Shown here in pieces: positions 43,230 through 51,385 of a DNA stretch of 64,000 bases. The position numbers and the translations under genes are program-made. The DNA lies in the NCBI GenBank assembly GCA_023392125.1, contig JAEVZS010000030.1, forward strand, positions 186,001 to 250,000, in the 5' to 3' direction. The notes beneath the pieces were generated by a model that saw nothing but the letters and a program-made list of their open reading frames with translations, had not been told where the DNA came from and ran no database searches. Source of the stretch: Bacteroidota bacterium. GTDB lineage: Bacteria > Bacteroidota > Bacteroidia > Cytophagales > Cytophagaceae. The stretch's first letter is position 1. Every line of letters begins with the position of its first letter.

Positions 43230-44525
43230 ATGAATACAACAAGTAGTAAAGCCTTATTTGATCGGGCAAAGAATCTTATCCCCGGTGGGGTTAATTCACC
43301 TGTCAGAGCTTTCAAAGCAGTTGGGGGTGAACCTCTGTTTATCAAGTCAGCACAGGGACCGTACCTGATTGATGAGGATGATAATAAATATATAGAACTG
43401 ATCAATAGCTGGGGCCCTATGCTGCTGGGGCACAATAATGAGCAGATCAGAGAAGCTGTCATAAAAGCGACAGAGCGATCGTTGTCCTTTGGAGCCCCGA
43501 CAAGACAGGAAGTAGAAATGGCCGAGCTTATTATTGATATGGTTCCTTCTGTTGAGAAGGTGCGCATGGTAAATTCCGGTACGGAGGCGACCATGTCCGC
43601 GATCAGGGTAGCGAGAGGCTTTACAGGAAGAGATAAAATTATAAAGTTTTCAGGCTGTTATCACGGACATGGTGATTCTTTTCTGATTGCTGCCGGAAGC
43701 GGAGCTATTACCATGGGAGTTCCCGACAGTCCGGGTGTAACAAAAGGAGTTGCCGGAGATACCCTGACGGCTCCGTTTAACAATCTTTCGGCAGTTCAGG
43801 AGCTTGTTGATGCAAACAGGAATCAGATTGCGGCCATTATTATTGAGCCGGTTGCCGGCAATATGGGATGTGTTTTGCCTGCAGAAGGGTTTCTTCAGGG
43901 ATTGAGATCAATATGCGACAAGGCAGGAATTGTTCTGATCTTTGACGAAGTTATGACCGGTTTCCGAATATCGGAAGGAGGGGCGCAAAAGCATTTTGGA
44001 GTCATGCCGGATATGACCACATTAGGCAAAATCATTGGTGGTGGTATGCCGGTAGGAGCGTATGGTGGAAAAAAAGAAATTATGGATTGTGTATCTCCGA
44101 GCGGACCGGTTTATCAGGCTGGTACCCTGTCCGGCAATCCGGTAGCCATGGCGGCAGGTCTTGCCATGTTGCATCAGCTTCGGGGAAATAAGGCTCTTTA
44201 TACCCGTCTTGAGGAAAAAACTACAAGAATTGTTAAGAGTATACAGGCTCAGCTGGAAAAAGCAGGCCGCAGATATACTATCAATCATATTGGCTCAATG
44301 TTTACTCTGTTCTTTACTGAAGAGAAGGTATACGATTTTGAATCTGCCCGGAAAAGTGATCTTGAACAGTTTGGAAGTTATTTCAGGGCGATGCTCAACA
44401 GAGGAGTATATCTGGCTCCTTCCCAGTTTGAAGCGCTTTTCGTGTCGGATGCCATTGATGATGCGAACATTGAGCGTATTATAGAAGCTGCGGGAGAAAG
44501 TATCAGAGAGCTATCAGGAAAGTAG
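43230..44525 (+). CDS. hemL: Glutamate-1-semialdehyde 2,1-aminomutase
   Basis: 431 residues, the family length. PLP enzyme motifs: GGVNSPVRAFKAVGGEP near the N-terminus, VNSGTEATMSAIRVARG, FSGCYHGHGDSFL, IIEPVAGNMG, LIFDEVMTGFR, and the Schiff-base lysine K267 in TTLGKIIGGGMPVGAYGG. It makes 5-aminolevulinate from glutamate semialdehyde, the C5 route to heme. Starts one base after the previous stop and precedes proC by 15 bp, so the three genes may be co-transcribed, although their functions differ. Confidence 0.97.
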   Translation: MNTTSSKALFDRAKNLIPGGVNSPVRAFKAVGGEPLFIKSAQGPYLIDEDDNKYIELINSWGPMLLGHNNEQIREAVIKATERSLSFGAPTRQEVEMAELIIDMVPSVEKVRMVNSGTEATMSAIRVARGFTGRDKIIKFSGCYHGHGDSFLIAAGSGAITMGVPDSPGVTKGVAGDTLTAPFNNLSAVQELVDANRNQIAAIIIEPVAGNMGCVLPAEGFLQGLRSICDKAGIVLIFDEVMTGFRISEGGAQKHFGVMPDMTTLGKIIGGGMPVGAYGGKKEIMDCVSPSGPVYQAGTLSGNPVAMAAGLAMLHQLRGNKALYTRLEEKTTRIVKSIQAQLEKAGRRYTINHIGSMFTLFFTEEKVYDFESARKSDLEQFGSYFRAMLNRGVYLAPSQFEALFVSDAIDDANIERIIEAAGESIRELSGK

Positions 44526-44540
44526 TAAATACGTATAATT

Positions 44541-45353
44541 ATGAAAATTGCCTTTATCGGGGGCGGCAACATGGGTGCGACTTATGCACGGGCTTTTGTC
44601 AGAAGCGGAATTGTCCAGAACGGAAATCTTCTGATAATTGAAAAAAATGAAGCCTCCCGTGAGCGTCTGGAGAAGGAAGATATTGCCAGACTATATGACC
44701 GGATTGATGAGTCTCTGTCGGAGTATGATTTCATATTTCTTGCCGTAAAGCCTCAGGATTTTATGTCAATTGTGCCGGCTTTGAAGCCCGTGCTCAGAAG
44801 AAAACAGGTCGTGATTTCCATTATGGCCGGTATAAAGATTTCTTCGATGAAAGAGCTTCTTGAACATGAAAATATAATCAGAGCGATGCCCAATACTCCG
44901 GCTCAGCTTGGTTTTGGCATCACTGGCTTTGCAGCAGCGAAGGAAGTCGGGCAGTCTGTTATCAGCAAGGTCGATACATTGCTTGAAACTACAGGGAAGT
45001 CAATTTTTATGAAAAATGAAAAGATGATGGATGCTGTTACCGCCATTAGTGGAAGTGGTCCGGCATACTTTTTCTACTTTGTAAAATACATGACGGAAGC
45101 CGGTATCGAGATGGGCCTTGAGCCGCATGTAGCTTCTATGCTGGTCCGGCAGACGATGCTGGGATCTTTCCAGATGCTTCATAGCTCCAATACGAGTACA
45201 GACGATCTTATCGCATCAGTAAAATCCAAAAGAGGAACGACTGAGGCTGCTCTGGATCACTTTGACCGTACAGAAATCGGAAAGAATATTATCGAGGCGC
45301 TGAAAGCAGCTGAAAACAGGGCCAAAGAACTCTCCGCGGAAGTTCTCAAATAA
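44541..45353 (+). CDS. proC: Pyrroline-5-carboxylate reductase
   Basis: 270 residues. The NADPH-binding motif is IAFIGGGNMG at the N-terminus; the family signature is in AISGSGPAYFFYFVKYMTEAG and the C-terminal region contains SVKSKRGTTEAALDHF. It reduces pyrroline-5-carboxylate to proline in the cytoplasm as a decamer. It runs in the same direction as hemL with a 15-bp gap. Together with proline dehydrogenase at 34319 the window holds both directions of the proline/P5C pair. Confidence 0.96.
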   Translation: MKIAFIGGGNMGATYARAFVRSGIVQNGNLLIIEKNEASRERLEKEDIARLYDRIDESLSEYDFIFLAVKPQDFMSIVPALKPVLRRKQVVISIMAGIKISSMKELLEHENIIRAMPNTPAQLGFGITGFAAAKEVGQSVISKVDTLLETTGKSIFMKNEKMMDAVTAISGSGPAYFFYFVKYMTEAGIEMGLEPHVASMLVRQTMLGSFQMLHSSNTSTDDLIASVKSKRGTTEAALDHFDRTEIGKNIIEALKAAENRAKELSAEVLK

Positions 45354-45410
45354 CAATTTTTCCATCCAGGCAGTTCTTCTATTAGTAGTAGGAATAGGAG
45401 GGACAGGATT

Positions 45411-45911
45411 ATGAAAAAAGTAGGGATACTGCTTGGTATGCTTTTCGGGAGCGTCGCATTCGCTGATGCTCAGGAAATCCATTTTCTTAACTATTCAATC
45501 TGTAATCCGACCGGATTAGATGATCTGCATGAAACAAACGAATATGTTCAGGGTGGCGGACATAACTTTTACCTGAGTTATTCCATCTCTGAACAGAGAG
45601 GGAGTTTTTCACCTTATGAGTTTGCTTATGGTACAGAAGAAAATCCTATTGTTATTGTTATTGATACAGTCGACGGGAAAGAAAGAAAAATGTATTATAA
45701 GGAGCCTGTAGGAGAATTGTATGCAGGAATCCGACAGGATAACATGTGGATTAGTAAAGGATTATGGCCCGAATCTATGACTCAGGATAAGCGGCCCGGG
45801 CTGCCCTATGAAATGGAAGCATTTCAATGTGTAAGTAAAAACAGAGATAATGATTCGTATCATGCGGCAGAAACAGCGCCTTCTCCTGTCAATACAGAAA
45901 AGAATAATTAG
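45411..45911 (+). CDS. Small exported protein, unknown function (first of a pair)
   Basis: 166 residues with a strong Shine-Dalgarno (AGGAGG at 45397-45402). A signal peptide (MKKVGILLGMLFGSVAFADAQ) is clear; no lipobox. The mature part has many aromatic residues (YNSIC-like start, GGGHNFYLSY, YKEPVGELYAG) and two cysteines, with a low-complexity Asn/Glu tail. I do not recognise a family. It lies 57 bp after proC and 22 bp before a second small exported protein. Confidence 0.75.
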   Translation: MKKVGILLGMLFGSVAFADAQEIHFLNYSICNPTGLDDLHETNEYVQGGGHNFYLSYSISEQRGSFSPYEFAYGTEENPIVIVIDTVDGKERKMYYKEPVGELYAGIRQDNMWISKGLWPESMTQDKRPGLPYEMEAFQCVSKNRDNDSYHAAETAPSPVNTEKNN

Positions 45912-45933
45912 ATAAATTAAATCTCAGAGGGAT

Positions 45934-46332
45934 ATGAAAAGTGTAGGGGTTTTGTTGATGTTGTTTTTTATGTCTTCCTGTTATCAGCTTTTTGGACAGG
46001 TATATGACAAGTCAGGTGAAGGGCAAATGTCAGGCGGGGATATAACGGTACAGCTGTACAAAAATCAGGATCAGAAAAAAGTGATTAACCGTGAGTTTGC
46101 TATTATCGGGATGAATCTTATGAACTCTGATAGAAGCGAGATGGGGCCTTTTTATGTTACAGACAAGCAGGACGGCTATGCATACAATTACGAAGGGCTT
46201 CCTGAGGTTGGCATAGACAATAAGCAATATGCTGAGGACATGAAGAGTGGAAACTACCCGATCGGAGAAGAGGTTAAAACCTGTGAGCGGGAGACGAAAC
46301 GTGAAAAAAAGAAAAAAAATAAACTACTTTAA
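45934..46332 (+). CDS. Small exported protein, unknown function (second of a pair)
   Basis: 132 residues. The N-terminus (MKSVGVLLMLFFMSSCYQLFGQ) may be a lipoprotein signal with a weak lipobox (MSSC) or an ordinary signal cut before V. The mature part contains a Gly-rich start (GEGQMSGGDITVQLYKN) and a very basic tail (KREKKKKNKLL). It resembles the first protein in N-terminal wording only. No family recognised. The ribosome site AGAGGGA precedes the start. Confidence 0.65.
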   Translation: MKSVGVLLMLFFMSSCYQLFGQVYDKSGEGQMSGGDITVQLYKNQDQKKVINREFAIIGMNLMNSDRSEMGPFYVTDKQDGYAYNYEGLPEVGIDNKQYAEDMKSGNYPIGEEVKTCERETKREKKKKNKLL

Positions 46333-46439
46333 AAACAATTCCACCGGAATCCGGTTTCTATGATAAGTCGTTGTTTTATTTCAATGTACACATAGATTTA
46401 GGTTAATAGTTAAAAGTGGTTAATTAATGTTTGTTCCTT

Positions 46440-46493
46440 GGCTGCTTCTCATAAAAGAGGGCAGCCTTGTTTTTTTAAGCTGCCCTCTTTTAT
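46440..46493. terminator. Three-arm overlapping terminator between the exported-protein pair and gldC
   Basis: On the plus strand GGCTGC (46440-46445) pairs with GCAGCC (46461-46466), extended by CTC/GAG, followed by TTGTTTTTTT (46467-46476). Alternatively ATAAAAGAGGGCAGC (46451-46465) pairs with GCTGCCCTCTTTTAT (46479-46493), a 15-bp stem that can act on the minus strand. The middle arm is shared. Confidence 0.85.
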
Positions 46494-46522
46494 AGATTAA
46501 CCTGTTACCCTGATTACCGCTC

Positions 46523-46861
46523 CTACTGTTTTTTGCTTTCCTCTTCAATATGTTTTACAAGTCTTTTAACCAGGTCTTTCATTTCCTGACCCATAAAATT
46601 GTCTCCTGTGCTTGTAATGATGGTTTCTGAAAGGCCTGCAATGGTTTCAACAAAAAACATTTTCATTTCATCTACCTGCATATCTTTTGTCCACAAGTCT
46701 ATACGCATAGTGTTTTTCTGTCTGGTATCCCAGACGGAAAGGGCAATGGCTTTGGTGCTTTCGGTTTTTCCGCTGGGGTTATCAGTAGCTTCCCAGTGAA
46801 TGGTCTCAGGGACATTCTGACTGTCCAACGATACCGTAAACTTTATTTCCGATTGTCTCAC
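46523..46861 (-). CDS. gldC: Gliding motility protein GldC
   Basis: 112 residues, the length of GldC. Characteristic wording: SEIKFTVSLDSQNVPETIHWEATD, then KAIALSVWDTRQKNTMRIDLWTKDMQVDEMKMFF. GldC is a small cytoplasmic accessory protein linked to the Gld/Spr gliding and type IX secretion genes in Bacteroidota; its exact activity is not known. No other gld, por or spr gene is in the window, so this copy is isolated. It follows the M48 gene on the same strand with a 17-bp gap. Confidence 0.88.
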   Translation of the reverse strand: MRQSEIKFTVSLDSQNVPETIHWEATDNPSGKTESTKAIALSVWDTRQKNTMRIDLWTKDMQVDEMKMFFVETIAGLSETIITSTGDNFMGQEMKDLVKRLVKHIEEESKKQ

Positions 46862-46878
46862 AATAGTTTATTTAATTA

Positions 46879-47682
46879 TTATGGAAGAGAGTTGATTACG
46901 GCTTCATATTCTTCATCACATATCTGTTCTGCATTGCAACCAAGTTCAGAAGCAGTCTTTTTAATATTTTCGACGCGATTTTCAGAATTGGGATGGGTGC
47001 TTAAAAATTCAGGTGTGTAGCCACCGCTTCCGGCGCTGATGAGCTTTTCGAAGAATCCTGCTGCTCCTGCTGCTCCCACATCATTTACATGACAAAGGTA
47101 TTTGACTGAGTATTCATCTGCCTCATTTTCATCATCACGGCTAAACTTCAGTCCGATCAGACTCTGGGTCACCTGAGAAATAGTTCCATTGCCCAGCAGG
47201 ATGCCCAACAGAGTATTTACACCGTACTGCTTGGTAAGCTGATTTGTGCTGTGTCTTTTGTCTGAATGAGCCATTTCATGTCCCAGAACTCCTGCAAAAT
47301 GGTCGCCGCAGTCAAGGTATTTCATCAGACCGGTATATACAAAAATATATCCGCCGGGAGTAGCAAAGGCATTCAGTGTTTCATCATCCTGAATAATGGT
47401 TATTTTCCACTCGAATTCATCCTTATAACGAATTTTTCCGGAGTTGAGAATCTCGTTTTTAATACGCTCGATGTAGTTATAGGCCAGCGGATATTGATCC
47501 CGGCTAAGCAGTACATAACCGGAAGAGTCTCTGATGTAGTCATCCATTTGCTTACCCATCTTTACATCATCCTGAATGGAAAAGATGTTTACAACTGTAT
47601 TACCTTCGTCATCTTTTTTGCAGGTCATGAACAGCAAAGGTGCGATCAGAAGAAATAAAAGAAATGAATAATATCTTTTCAT
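46879..47682 (-). CDS. M48-family metallopeptidase lipoprotein
   Basis: 267 residues from ATG 47682, chosen over the TTG at 47712 because it starts a lipoprotein signal (MKRYYSFLLFLL...LLFMTC). Zinc motif HEMAH (H135, E136, H139) and the downstream ligand Glu in ENEADEYSVKYL are intact. These enzymes are envelope proteases of the loiP/HtpX relative type and may clear misfolded outer membrane proteins. It has its own -7 element (TAACTTTG) and lies 47 bp after ribF on the same strand. Confidence 0.9.
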   Translation of the reverse strand: MKRYYSFLLFLLIAPLLFMTCKKDDEGNTVVNIFSIQDDVKMGKQMDDYIRDSSGYVLLSRDQYPLAYNYIERIKNEILNSGKIRYKDEFEWKITIIQDDETLNAFATPGGYIFVYTGLMKYLDCGDHFAGVLGHEMAHSDKRHSTNQLTKQYGVNTLLGILLGNGTISQVTQSLIGLKFSRDDENEADEYSVKYLCHVNDVGAAGAAGFFEKLISAGSGGYTPEFLSTHPNSENRVENIKKTASELGCNAEQICDEEYEAVINSLP

Positions 47683-47709
47683 GGGTTTTAATAAGTGTTT
47701 TCTATTATA

Positions 47710-47717
47710 CAAAGTTA
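47710..47717 (-). promoter_or_regulatory. -7 promoter element of the M48 gene
   Basis: On the minus strand TAACTTTG (47717 to 47710) matches TAnnTTTG. The likely start is 28 nt downstream. No -33 element at 19-21 nt. Confidence 0.5.
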
Positions 47718-47729
47718 AGGAAAATGAGC

Positions 47730-48656
47730 TTATGATTTTAACAAATCAAGCGCAGATAAACGATCCTGCTGCAGTTGGCTTTTTAGCTCTTCCAGAGAAG
47801 AGAAGCGTTTTTCCGGGCGCAGATAATATCTGAAATATATACGAAGTTTGTCACCGTATATTTTTTCATCGAAGTCAAAAAGATGTGCTTCTATAACGTG
47901 GCTCAGGCCATCGACAGTAGGCCTGTATCCGATATTCATCATACCCGGGTATTTTTTACCCCGCCATTCTGCTTCGATGGCATACACTCCGTCACAGGGA
48001 ATTAGCTTCAGGGGCTCGTCTGGCTGAATATTGGCTGTCGGAAAACCGAGCTTTCGGCCGATTTTTTCGCCGTGTACAACCGTTCCGGTAAGAAAGTATG
48101 GTCGCCCTAACAGAGTCAGGACTTCATTAAGGTCACCCTGCTGCAGTGATTTACGGATATTGGTGGAGCTGATCGTCACATTATGTATATCCTCCCGGGG
48201 GATTTCTTCTACTTCAAAGCCAAATTGCGCTGCATTTTCCTTGAGAAACTCAAAACTGCCTTCTCTGTTTTTTCCGAAACGGTGATCATAACCAATAATC
48301 AGGTGCTTCGTGCCGATTTGTCCGATAAGTATCTTATAAATAAACTCCAGTGAGCTTTGATTGGAAAAATCTCTTGAAAAAGGTAAGATTATCAGATGGT
48401 CTGGCCTGGATTCCCCGATCAGCTCAATTTTTTCTTCAAGACTGGTTAACAGGCGGGTTGGCTGGTCCGGCTGTAATACGGTGCGGGGATGCGGCCAGAA
48501 TGTAATGACAACTGATTCTGAGTTTGTTTTTCGGGCCTTGTCCACCAGATTGGTAAGTATTTTTCTGTGTCCCAGATGTACCCCGTCAAATGTGCCGGAT
48601 GTAACTACGGCACTGTCCAGCTTCTGGAAATCATCAATTGAACGATATACTTTCAT
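47730..48656 (-). CDS. ribF: Bifunctional riboflavin kinase / FAD synthetase
   Basis: 308 residues from ATG 48656 (MKVYRSIDDFQKL). The open frame extends upstream but has no homologous sequence there. FAD-synthetase part: SGTFDGVHLGHRKIL, ITFWPHPRTVL and SSTNIRKSL. Flavokinase part: GEKIGRKLGFPTANI and GVYAIEA. It turns riboflavin into FMN and FAD. The ATG overlaps the truB stop as ATGA (48653-48656), giving translational coupling; this truB-ribF pairing is common in bacteria. Confidence 0.96.
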   Translation of the reverse strand: MKVYRSIDDFQKLDSAVVTSGTFDGVHLGHRKILTNLVDKARKTNSESVVITFWPHPRTVLQPDQPTRLLTSLEEKIELIGESRPDHLIILPFSRDFSNQSSLEFIYKILIGQIGTKHLIIGYDHRFGKNREGSFEFLKENAAQFGFEVEEIPREDIHNVTISSTNIRKSLQQGDLNEVLTLLGRPYFLTGTVVHGEKIGRKLGFPTANIQPDEPLKLIPCDGVYAIEAEWRGKKYPGMMNIGYRPTVDGLSHVIEAHLFDFDEKIYGDKLRIYFRYYLRPEKRFSSLEELKSQLQQDRLSALDLLKS

Positions 48657-49330
48657 GATGGTTCCCCGGCTTTTAATGATTGCACAAAATCTGCCGGAGT
48701 CAGGGCATCTTTCACGTGCATCGTACCTATTCGTGTTCTTCTGAGAGCAGTCATACAGGCCCCAATCCCCAATGCTTCGCCAAAATCCCTGACCAGACTC
48801 CGTACATAGGTGCCTTTGGAACAAACCAGCCGGAATTCAATAACAGGAAGCTCTACTTTGGTGAGCTCAAATTCTTTAATGAAGATAGTACGTTCCTTCA
48901 GTGTGGCGTCCTTGCCTTTCCGGGCTATCTCATAGGCCCGTTTGCCGTCTACTCTCACTGCTGAATATATAGGGGGTGTTTGCTGAATGGTACCCAGAAA
49001 CGGAATGATGGTTTTCCTGATTTGCTCGATAGTAATGCCTTCTATGGAAAACTCCTGATCAAATTCGGTTTCCAGATCAATGCTGGGAGTTGTTTTACCG
49101 AGCAGCATGCTGCCGGTATATTCTTTCTCCTGTCCCTGAAAGGTATCTATTTGTTTTGTTTTTTTTCCTGTACACAGGATTAACAGGCCGGTAGCAAGAG
49201 GATCCAGTGTACCGGCGTGTCCGATTTTTTTTATCCTGGCAGCTCCGCGGATTTTCTTTACGGCGTCAAAAGAAGTCCACTGATATGGTTTATCGATCAG
49301 AAGAACTTCGCCTTCGGTAAAATCATACAT
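48653..49330 (-). CDS. truB: tRNA pseudouridine(55) synthase
   Basis: 225 residues; it lacks the C-terminal PUA-like extension of longer TruB proteins such as E. coli's ~314. The catalytic Asp is D43 in GHAGTLDPLATG; other motifs are PPIYSAVRVDGKRAYE and VCSKGTYVRSLVRDFG. It modifies U55 in the T-loop of most tRNAs. Start ATG 49330 is 6 bp after the uppP stop; the stop overlaps ribF. Part of ftsX-DUF3098-uppP-truB-ribF. Confidence 0.96.
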   Translation of the reverse strand: MYDFTEGEVLLIDKPYQWTSFDAVKKIRGAARIKKIGHAGTLDPLATGLLILCTGKKTKQIDTFQGQEKEYTGSMLLGKTTPSIDLETEFDQEFSIEGITIEQIRKTIIPFLGTIQQTPPIYSAVRVDGKRAYEIARKGKDATLKERTIFIKEFELTKVELPVIEFRLVCSKGTYVRSLVRDFGEALGIGACMTALRRTRIGTMHVKDALTPADFVQSLKAGEPS

Positions 49331-49336
49331 AAGCTA

Positions 49337-50116
49337 TCAAACAATCTGAAGGTCGTATCCCATAAGGAGGCATCCAAGTATGGTTAACCCAACGATAATC
49401 CGGTAATAACCAAATGCCTTAAAACCGTATTTGGTTACAAAAGCGATAAACGTTTTTATGGCGAGTAATGCAACAATAAAAGCAACAAGATTACCAACAA
49501 GAAGTATATTAATGTTGTCAGCAGTAATGTGTTGATGATCTTTTAGCAGCTTATAGCAGGATGCTGCGAACATTGTCGGTACTGCCAGAAAAAAAGAAAA
49601 TTCGGCAGCATTTTTCTTAGTTAGCTTTTGAGTCATACCACCAATAATGGTAGCCGCAGATCTGCTCACTCCCGGTATCATGGCGATACATTGGAATAAT
49701 CCGATAATGAATGCGCTTTTGTAGGTTACTCTGGCATTTTCATCCTGATTTTTGAAGAAGTTATCCACTACGATCAGGATGACTCCGCCAACAACAAGAC
49801 TTACTGCAACAACGACGACATTCTCAAGCAGCTCATCGATGAGATCGCCAAATAACAATCCCAGAATGGCTGCCGGTATAAAGGCCGCCAGCAATTTGAG
49901 GTAGAAATCAAATGATTGGAAAAAGCGGCGCCAGTAAAGAACGATTACAGAGAGAATAGCGCCAAATTGTATGTTGACGGTAAATACTTTGACAATTTGC
50001 TCGCTTCCGATGCCCAGCAGGGCGGAAGTAATAATCATGTGCCCTGTCGACGATACCGGTAAAAACTCAGTTATGCCTTCGACAATGGCAAGAATGATGG
50101 CATCTATAAAATTCAT
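49337..50116 (-). CDS. uppP: Undecaprenyl-diphosphate phosphatase (BacA family)
   Basis: 259 residues with about eight transmembrane helices. Family motifs are VEGITEFLPVSSTGHMII near the N-terminus and PGVSRSAATIIGGM, including the catalytic Ser/Arg/His region. It recycles the lipid carrier for peptidoglycan and other envelope polymers by dephosphorylating C55-PP, and over-expression gives bacitracin resistance. The ATG (50116) overlaps the stop of the DUF3098 gene by ATGA. Confidence 0.96.
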   Translation of the reverse strand: MNFIDAIILAIVEGITEFLPVSSTGHMIITSALLGIGSEQIVKVFTVNIQFGAILSVIVLYWRRFFQSFDFYLKLLAAFIPAAILGLLFGDLIDELLENVVVVAVSLVVGGVILIVVDNFFKNQDENARVTYKSAFIIGLFQCIAMIPGVSRSAATIIGGMTQKLTKKNAAEFSFFLAVPTMFAASCYKLLKDHQHITADNINILLVGNLVAFIVALLAIKTFIAFVTKYGFKAFGYYRIIVGLTILGCLLMGYDLQIV

Positions 50117-50328
50117 TCGTTTGTTTTAGACTTGTAAAAAATCGCAAAGAACTGGATAATAAATCCGATAAAAACTATTGAAGGACCAAGAGTTAATCCA
50201 AGGAAGCCAAATCCATACTGCTCTTTGTCCATAGACATAATTACAAATCCGAGGAGTAAAATAATTATTCCGCCGATCATGATCATATAATTAGCTTTCC
50301 CAAAGACTTGTTTATTGTTATTCTGCAT
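50113..50328 (-). CDS. DUF3098 small membrane protein
   Basis: 71 residues with two transmembrane helices (~15-35 and ~43-65) and a hydrophilic N-terminus. I recall DUF3098 proteins regularly between ftsX and uppP in Bacteroidota, so this matches family and position. Function unknown; a division or envelope role is suggested by its fixed neighbours. Overlaps uppP by four bases and follows ftsX by 8 bp. Confidence 0.88.
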   Translation of the reverse strand: MQNNNKQVFGKANYMIMIGGIIILLLGFVIMSMDKEQYGFGFLGLTLGPSIVFIGFIIQFFAIFYKSKTNE

Positions 50329-50336
50329 AAAAAAAA

Positions 50337-51233
50337 TTAATAAAGTTCGTCAAGTGATAATTTAATGTATTTGTTTATTGCCCGGAATGAACTAAAGAGG
50401 CCGATAAATATGCCTAAAAGTATCAGAATAAGAAATATAAGCAACATGATACCTGTATCGGACAAAACTCTGAGTTCTTCAATCTGTGCATAAAGATATT
50501 GAAGAATTATGAATAAACTAAATGAAGCAAGAATACCGCTGATCAGACCCTGTGTCATGGCTCTGAGTAAGAATGGCTTTTGAATGAAAGATTTTGTAGC
50601 GCCGACCAGTTGCATGCTTCTGATAAGAAATCGTTGAGAGAATAAGGCTAGCTTTAAGGTATTATTGATTAATAGTATGGATGTTACTAACAGAATGGCA
50701 GCAAAAAGGATTAGAATGAATCCGATTTTTTTTATGTTGTCGTTGATCTGATTAATGAGGCTTTCCTTGTAATCTACCTCATAAACGCCTCTGACACCGA
50801 TAAGATGGGCTTTTACCTTTTTCAGACTGACAGAGTCTGCGTATTGCTGCTCGATCCGAATGGCAAAGGATGATCTCAGCGGATTATCACCGATGATTGT
50901 ATAAAAATCTTCTCCGGTCTCATTGATGAAGCGCCGGGCTGCTTCTTCCTTGCTGATGTATGTAATCGACATCGCATCTTTGTCCTGTCTGACAAACGGA
51001 AACCGGCTTATTGCAGTCCTGATGGAATCTTCCTGTTCAGACGTAAGATTTTTTTCAAGATATGCATGCACCTCAAATTTATCTTTGATTACTTCTGATA
51101 GCCTGTTGGCATGCATAATCAGAAGAGCGAAAAGACCGATTACAAAAAGCGCCATAGAAATACTCAGAATTACTGTGAAGTACGGATAGCTTCCCAGTTT
51201 TTTTCGCTTTAGTTTATGAAATTTTCCAGGCAT
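50337..51233 (-). CDS. ftsX: Cell division protein FtsX
   Basis: 298 residues, four membrane helices (~20-45, ~175-195, ~225-250, ~265-285) around a periplasmic domain with the EXSSD signature region (VHAYLEKNLTSEQEDSI, YISKEEAARRF, NPLRSSFAIRIE). FtsX partners the ATPase FtsE to control septal amidases; ftsE is not in the window. The ATG at 51233 gives a cytoplasmic N-terminus rich in Lys. First gene of the minus-strand cluster with a -7 element about 50 nt upstream. Confidence 0.95.
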   Translation of the reverse strand: MPGKFHKLKRKKLGSYPYFTVILSISMALFVIGLFALLIMHANRLSEVIKDKFEVHAYLEKNLTSEQEDSIRTAISRFPFVRQDKDAMSITYISKEEAARRFINETGEDFYTIIGDNPLRSSFAIRIEQQYADSVSLKKVKAHLIGVRGVYEVDYKESLINQINDNIKKIGFILILFAAILLVTSILLINNTLKLALFSQRFLIRSMQLVGATKSFIQKPFLLRAMTQGLISGILASFSLFIILQYLYAQIEELRVLSDTGIMLLIFLILILLGIFIGLFSSFRAINKYIKLSLDELY

Positions 51234-51283
51234 CTTTCTATGTAAAAAATTTGTTTAAATATATTTCAATAGCGTTGAAGATG

Positions 51284-51291
51284 CAAAGTTA
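51284..51291 (-). promoter_or_regulatory. -7 element upstream of ftsX
   Basis: Minus-strand TAACTTTG (51291 to 51284) matches TAnnTTTG and sits ~50 nt before the ftsX ATG; the same octamer precedes the M48 gene. -33 region is A/T-rich without TTTG. Confidence 0.5.
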
Positions 51292-51385
51292 AGACAGAAA
51301 GCTTAAAAAAATACGATTTTAAGAAAAGGCTCTTTACAGAAGGAGAACATTTTCTTAAAATCGTCCCGATTTGATGATACAAGTG

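Noticed and set aside
48657..48824. N-terminal extension of ribF
   Set aside because: The 56 extra codons overlap truB and carry no RibF-like sequence; the ATG at 48656 overlaps the truB stop in the normal coupled way.
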